64,000 nt of DNA from Gordionus sp. m RMFG-2023 (taxonomy: Eukaryota; Nematomorpha; Gordioida; Chordodea; Parachordodidae): assembly GCF_954871325.1 (NCBI RefSeq), contig NC_088777.1, positions 49,577,366 to 49,641,365 of the forward strand, in the 5' to 3' direction. Every line of letters starts with the position of its first letter. Position 1 is the stretch's first letter. The translations under genes and the position numbers were made by a program. The notes under the pieces are model-generated. The model was not told the DNA's origin, searched no databases, and saw nothing but the letters and a program-made list of their open reading frames with translations. Shown piece by piece: positions 60,350-64,000 of the stretch.

Positions 60350-61382
60350 CTATGGCGCATGCCTAACATTTTGCGAGCACAGCTCAAGTATACTAACACT
60401 AGCATTAAACCGTAAAAATTCAAACTTAGGATCAATCACTCTTCCCTTGTTCCTGTTGATGGAACGGTCGTTAACTAAAACCCATAATATCTTCATAAGA
60501 CTAGGCAACACTGAAAAATTCTGGAAAATAATTTTCCCGGGGTAAAGATTAGAACAACCTCTGTTCTTTGATTTTACTATGAGTAGAATGGGGGGGGGAG
60601 GGTAAACCCTAAAAAAAAATAAAACCAACCTCCAAATTGTGTTTTCCTGATGAGTTAGAGTTTTAATTAATGTTTCCATCCACATCAAACTGGTCGAGGT
60701 ATCTGTCATGGTTAAATAGTCATCGTGTGATAAGCTTTGGTAGAAATCGGCTAAGCTTTCATGGAAATTAGCGTGTTTCAAGTCCTGGTTTTATAGAAAA
60801 AAAAATGAATATTTCATGATTTTATGTTTAATTTTTTAAAAAATAGACATTTTACTCTTTACCCTGACGGGTACCTTTTTTCCTCGTTTGGTTGTGGAAG
60901 CGGAAAAAAATAGGAGGGGTGGTTTTTTTTAAAAATTAGCCAGTAAATATCTCACGTGTGCCCTCTATCGGGGGTTACCTCATTCTTTTTCTGGCTGAGT
61001 TACCCTAAAAAATGATAGTTTCATTATTTAGACCTGTTCAATATATATTCCTTTACTGGAGAAATGAAGTCATTATTGTTTATTTTTTTTTGTTTACTTT
61101 TATACTTCACTTCTGACTCCTATTAATAAACACTAGAGAAAATCATGAGACCAGCCAGTTTAGTTAGATTTCTGGGATCGAACTATTTTTACGAAACTCG
61201 GGTCTAGTGAAGAAAATCTAAAACTCAGGATAGGTGCCATTGTTGATCTCTGCTAATTATACTGATATGTGGTTAGTATATATCGTTTTTTCTCTCAGAA
61301 TTCTGCTAAAATCACCTTCAATGTAAAAAGTGTCACTTTTCCCCCTTCCTTCCTTTCTTTCTTTATTTCTAATAAGATGACG
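60350..61382 (-). CDS. Unrecognised gene, three 3' exons
   Basis: Exons 61263-61382, 60626-60784 and 60350-60520 are all phase 0 at their borders and meet at GT-AG introns of 478 and 105 nt. The first has an excellent acceptor (TATATTTCTCATATACAG) and reads SDTFYIEGDFSRILREKTIY. The second reads NFHESLADFYQSLSHDDYLT, then WMETLIKTLTHQ. The third reads SVLPSLMKILWVLVNDRSIN, then FNASVSILELCSQN, and stops. The smaller intron is itself open in frame, so it might be retained. The alternation of charged and hydrophobic positions suggests an all-helical fold, perhaps armadillo/HEAT-like, but no family is recognised. At least 149 residues are present and the N-terminus is missing. Confidence 0.58.
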
Positions 61383-61484
61383 CTGTATATGAGAAATATA
61401 AACGGATTTAAGCTATCTTTTTTAATATTCAATATAGTGCATGTTTTTGCATCATAAGTTATCCTTATATTCATAAAAATGCGT

Positions 61485-61580
61485 GTCTATATGATTAGGT
61501 ATTCTGAGGCTCAGCACTACCGATTCGATCCCTAGGAACGCCAGTATTATTTTTCTTTTAAACCCAACCTCTTGGACAAG
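61485..61580 (+). mobile_element. tRNA-like SINE fragment
   Basis: ATGATTAGGTATTCTGAGGC recalls an A box and ACCGATTCGATCCCTAGG a B box with the expected spacing. No target duplication or tail was recognised. A similar B-box-like phrase on the - strand (AGTTCGATCCCAG near 61170) may be a second fragment. Confidence 0.35.
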
Positions 61581-61682
61581 GTTTGGATAAGGTTAAATAA
61601 ATATGGGGCCAGGTTGCAAATTTAAAAAAAAAAATTTTTTGCTATTTAGAAAGTTGGCTAATGTTTATCAAATATATATAAA

Positions 61683-61815
61683 ATTACAAACCGGCACAGT
61701 ATCAATTCCGGCCCGGATTTGTAGAAAAAATTAGCATGGCCTTTATTATTAATTTTTAAGGTTTTCCGGCCAGGCCCGGGTTTTTCTATTTTCAGACCAG
61801 GCCCGTATTTTTTTT
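61683..61815. mobile_element. Fragment of GGCCCGG-rich hAT-like element (family 5)
   Basis: CCGGCCCGGATTTG and CCGGCCAGGCCCGGGTTTTT show the family composition. Both ends are missing. Confidence 0.4.
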
Positions 61816-62290
61816 TGTGAAACTTTTGACTGGCATTTAGAAAGATAATCTACCAATTCGGCATTTTACCTTTTTGATTTTTTTTTTAAAATTTAATTTA
61901 ATTATTGAAGATTATTTTTTATTCAATACCAAAGAAAAAAGTTTTTTGGGTGAAATGTATTTTATTTACTTGGTCATAGACGTAGCCATAGTGGGGGATA
62001 GACATAGCAGGATAGAGTGAGAAGGGAATTCCCCTGAAATTAGCCTCTATTCGTAAACATCATCCCATTCCCACCCCTCTTCCCCCAAAAATGTATACTG
62101 TAGTATCTGTCGATTTGTAATTGACATTTATGGACATTTATGGACATTTTTCAAATATATTTTCTATAAGAAAAAAGTTGGACTTTTAAATTTCTTTATT
62201 TGATTTTAATGCATTTTTATTGTTTTATTATATTGTGAAAGTAATAAAAAAAGGTTTGGATGGATATTGAGGTATAAATAAATAAATAAA
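61816..62290. other. Gene-less stretch with small repeat tails
   Basis: No gene is seen. GACGTAGCCATAGTGGGGGA and the following G-rich sequence recall end phrases of small elements near 32935, 37960 and 63070. ATTTATGGACATTTATGGAC is a short tandem duplication. Confidence 0.35.
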
Positions 62291-62294
62291 TATA

Positions 62295-62637
62295 ACATAT
62301 GAAATTATTTTTACAACTTTAAATCATATTTTAACGCGTTTTTCAAAATTCAAAAACTGATTTTACCGGAAAAGGATTCCATCATGTTTGGAATACGTAT
62401 CATATGAAATGTAGACAATTTTGTTGTCATTTATAATTTATATAAAAAATATATGGAAAACGGAATATAAACTAAATTAAGTTTAAAAGTTTGTAAAAAA
62501 AAAATGGTCTGAAATTCAGAGGGTAGGTATTCCAAACATTGGGGAACACATTTCCGGTCAGATTTTTAAATTTTTAAAAAAAATGCGGTCAAAAAAATGA
62601 TTTAAAGTTAAAGAAATAACACATTGACGCTAACATA
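62295..62637. mobile_element. MITE family 3 copy
   Basis: The left arm (TTTTTACAACTTTAAATC, then TTTGGAATACGTATCATATG) and the right arm ending AATAACACATTGACGCTAAC are inverted and match the copies at 32248 and 38597. The left tip is worn. A family-5 element begins 6 bp beyond its right end. Confidence 0.6.
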
Positions 62638-62642
62638 TGTAT

Positions 62643-62918
62643 CGGAGACCTGCAGACGTACCATTTGTACAACCCGGCCCGACCCAAATTTTTTTCAAAA
62701 AATTTATCCGGCCCGGCTCGGGTTTTTAAAAAAAAATATTTTTCAGGCCCGGCCCGGATTTTTTTAAAATATATTTTATATATTTTTGATTTTTACAGCT
62801 AATAATGGCGATTTCAAATATTTGCTTTTAAAATATACGGCCCGGCCCGGATATCCTTTTTAAAAAAATTTATAGGCCCGGCCCGGGTAAACTTAGGGCT
62901 GGGTCTGTAGGTCTCTGA
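62643..62918. mobile_element. GGCCCGG-rich hAT-like element (family 5), most complete copy
   Basis: Left end CGGAGACCTGCAGACGTACC and right end GGGTCTGTAGGTCTCTG are inverted. Inside, GGCCCGG blocks alternate with T-runs, and the centre holds TAATAATGGCGATTTCAAAT. The flanks ATATGTAT and ATATATAT match at 7 of 8 bases, consistent with a hAT-type duplication, though such A+T words are weak evidence. Confidence 0.65.
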
Positions 62919-62929
62919 TATATATCAAA

Positions 62930-63450
62930 ACCCAATATTTCGTAATTATATTTATTTATTTATATACCTCTTTATAAAAATTTATAGGCCTACAATACGT
63001 GGACCCTAAAGACCACAAATTACATTTATGGTTGGAAAAAAACCCAACTAATAAGACACCCCCCCCCCCACCAGCAAATCCTGGCTGCGCCTATGTATCT
63101 GGTACAGTAAAAAATATACGAGAATATAATTAAAAATCATTTTTTCTAAATAATTTGTATAAAATTTAATAATTTAATAGGTATTTTTGCAAGATCTTAT
63201 GCGATCGTTATCTTTCGGAGCTATGACAATTTTGACGCGACTAGCCCTGGTCTCCCCTATATGTAGACAAATTAAAATTTGGTGATTTAACTAAAAAAAT
63301 AAAAAAATTTAGAGATATAATAAATTTTTAAAAAAATTTTTACCTTTCTTTTTATAAACTTAGTTAAGTATTTTCTAACGAGTGAAATAATGCGATTTAT
63401 CATTACAATTTTTAAATAGACTATAAAATTTTTTTTAAAATTTATATATG
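62930..63450. other. Mostly gene-less stretch
   Basis: A C-run near 63060 beside GCAAATCCTGGCTGCGCCTA is a repeat-tail phrase. A + open patch after an acceptor-like site near 63180 (LQDLMRSLSFGAMTILTRLA) could be an exon but has no partner. The remainder is A+T-rich. Confidence 0.3.
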
Positions 63451-63452
63451 TA

Positions 63453-63657
63453 GTATTGTAAAATCAATACCATCTAAAATCAATTGTAAAATCAATACCG
63501 TATTGTAAAATCAATACCGTATTGTAAAATCAATACCGTATTGTAAAATCAATACCGTATTGTAAAATTAATACCGTATTGTAAAATCAATACCGTATTG
63601 TAAAATCAATACCGTATTGTAAAATCAATACCGTATTGTAAAATCAATACCGTATTG
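63453..63657. repeat. 19-bp iteron-like tandem array, about 10 copies
   Basis: The unit TATTGTAAAATCAATACCG repeats at a strict 19-bp period from 63497 on, after two spaced copies. Each junction contains CAATACCGTATTG, a palindrome around a central C. Downstream, isolated CAATACGGTA words recur at about 63863 and 63929. No CRISPR-like spacers are present, since the units abut directly. Confidence 0.9.
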
Positions 63658-64000
63658 ATAATGTATGACCGAATCTCAACTTTTACGAATAAAATTCTAA
63701 AATATAATTTAGGAAGCGATGAAAAAATATATAATAATAATAAATATTTTACAATTTTAAATGGCCGCCAAAACGATGAAAAAAATATATATAATGAATA
63801 AATTTTTTACAATTTTAATGGCCGTCAATATATATGAAGCGATGAAAACATTTCTTAAAAATCAATACGGTAATGATTCTACAATACCAAAATATTGCTA
63901 CGATATTGAATCTACAATGATAATTTCAATACGGTATAGAAGGTACAACAATGGGTATTAATTTCACAATCCTACACCTACTTTATAAACCAAAAATATC

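Noticed and set aside
60845-60910. Small - strand exon between 61263 and 60784 (RFHNQTRKKGTRQ)
   Set aside because: The flanking exons already join in phase 0 without it, and its acceptor is unclear.
63453-63657. CRISPR-like regular repeats
   Set aside because: Units abut without spacers and the setting is eukaryotic.
1-64000. True tRNA, rRNA or snRNA genes
   Set aside because: Only tRNA-like SINE boxes were found; no stretch folds into a full cloverleaf or matches conserved rRNA or snRNA cores by eye.

Overview
The window is eukaryotic nuclear DNA, very A+T-rich by eye, with intron-broken genes scattered through a dense layer of transposons, miniature inverted-repeat elements (MITEs) and tandem repeats. 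An N-acetyltransferase 9 (NAT9) gene, a Myc-type basic helix-loop-helix (bHLH) gene, tRNA-derived SINE-like copies, hAT-like, pogo-like and Helitron elements and Ty3-type fossils together suggest an animal. A repeat-rich invertebrate such as a parasitic crustacean would fit, but the species is inference. Introns fall into two classes: very short ones of about 35-120 nt, and long ones swollen by repeats.

Most genes have short exons, so I assembled them by hand from GT-AG junctions, reading phase and open frame. From left to right: an orphan gene on + (4886-11592, six exons, 315 codons); a convergent - gene end (11750-12124); a + gene (15997-20480) with a MITE inside one of its exons; a - gene (22398-23363, perhaps extending to 21154) divergent from a small + gene (23800-24671); the bHLH gene on - (25555-26631); weak + exons at 31602-31884; a - gene fragment (38093-38521); a - gene (41206-46667) whose long intron holds NAT9 on + (42263-45206); a - terminal exon (55600-55705); and a - gene fragment (60350-61382). 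Apart from NAT9 and the bHLH gene I do not recognise the products.

Repeats fill the rest. One palindromic hAT-type MITE family of about 160-280 bp, several copies with 8-bp target duplications, occurs at least 14 times and often within tens of bases of exons. Two 0.8-kb hAT-like elements with ends rich in GGACCG lie at 5102-5920 and 50865-51721. Other MITE families, a GGCCCGG-rich hAT-like family, SINE-like copies and a LINE/SINE tail are dispersed. A fossil LTR element with inverted parts fills 12775-15934, a related solo LTR lies at 24725-25139, and a broken Ty3-type element at 56409-59524. The 48-55 kb block is a mosaic of tandem arrays, a Helitron remnant and duplicated modules.

There is no operon logic here. 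The connections that can be seen are nesting (NAT9 inside another gene), divergent and convergent neighbours, and insertion of mobile elements into introns and one exon. All gene models are predictions from sequence alone, and RNA evidence would decide them.
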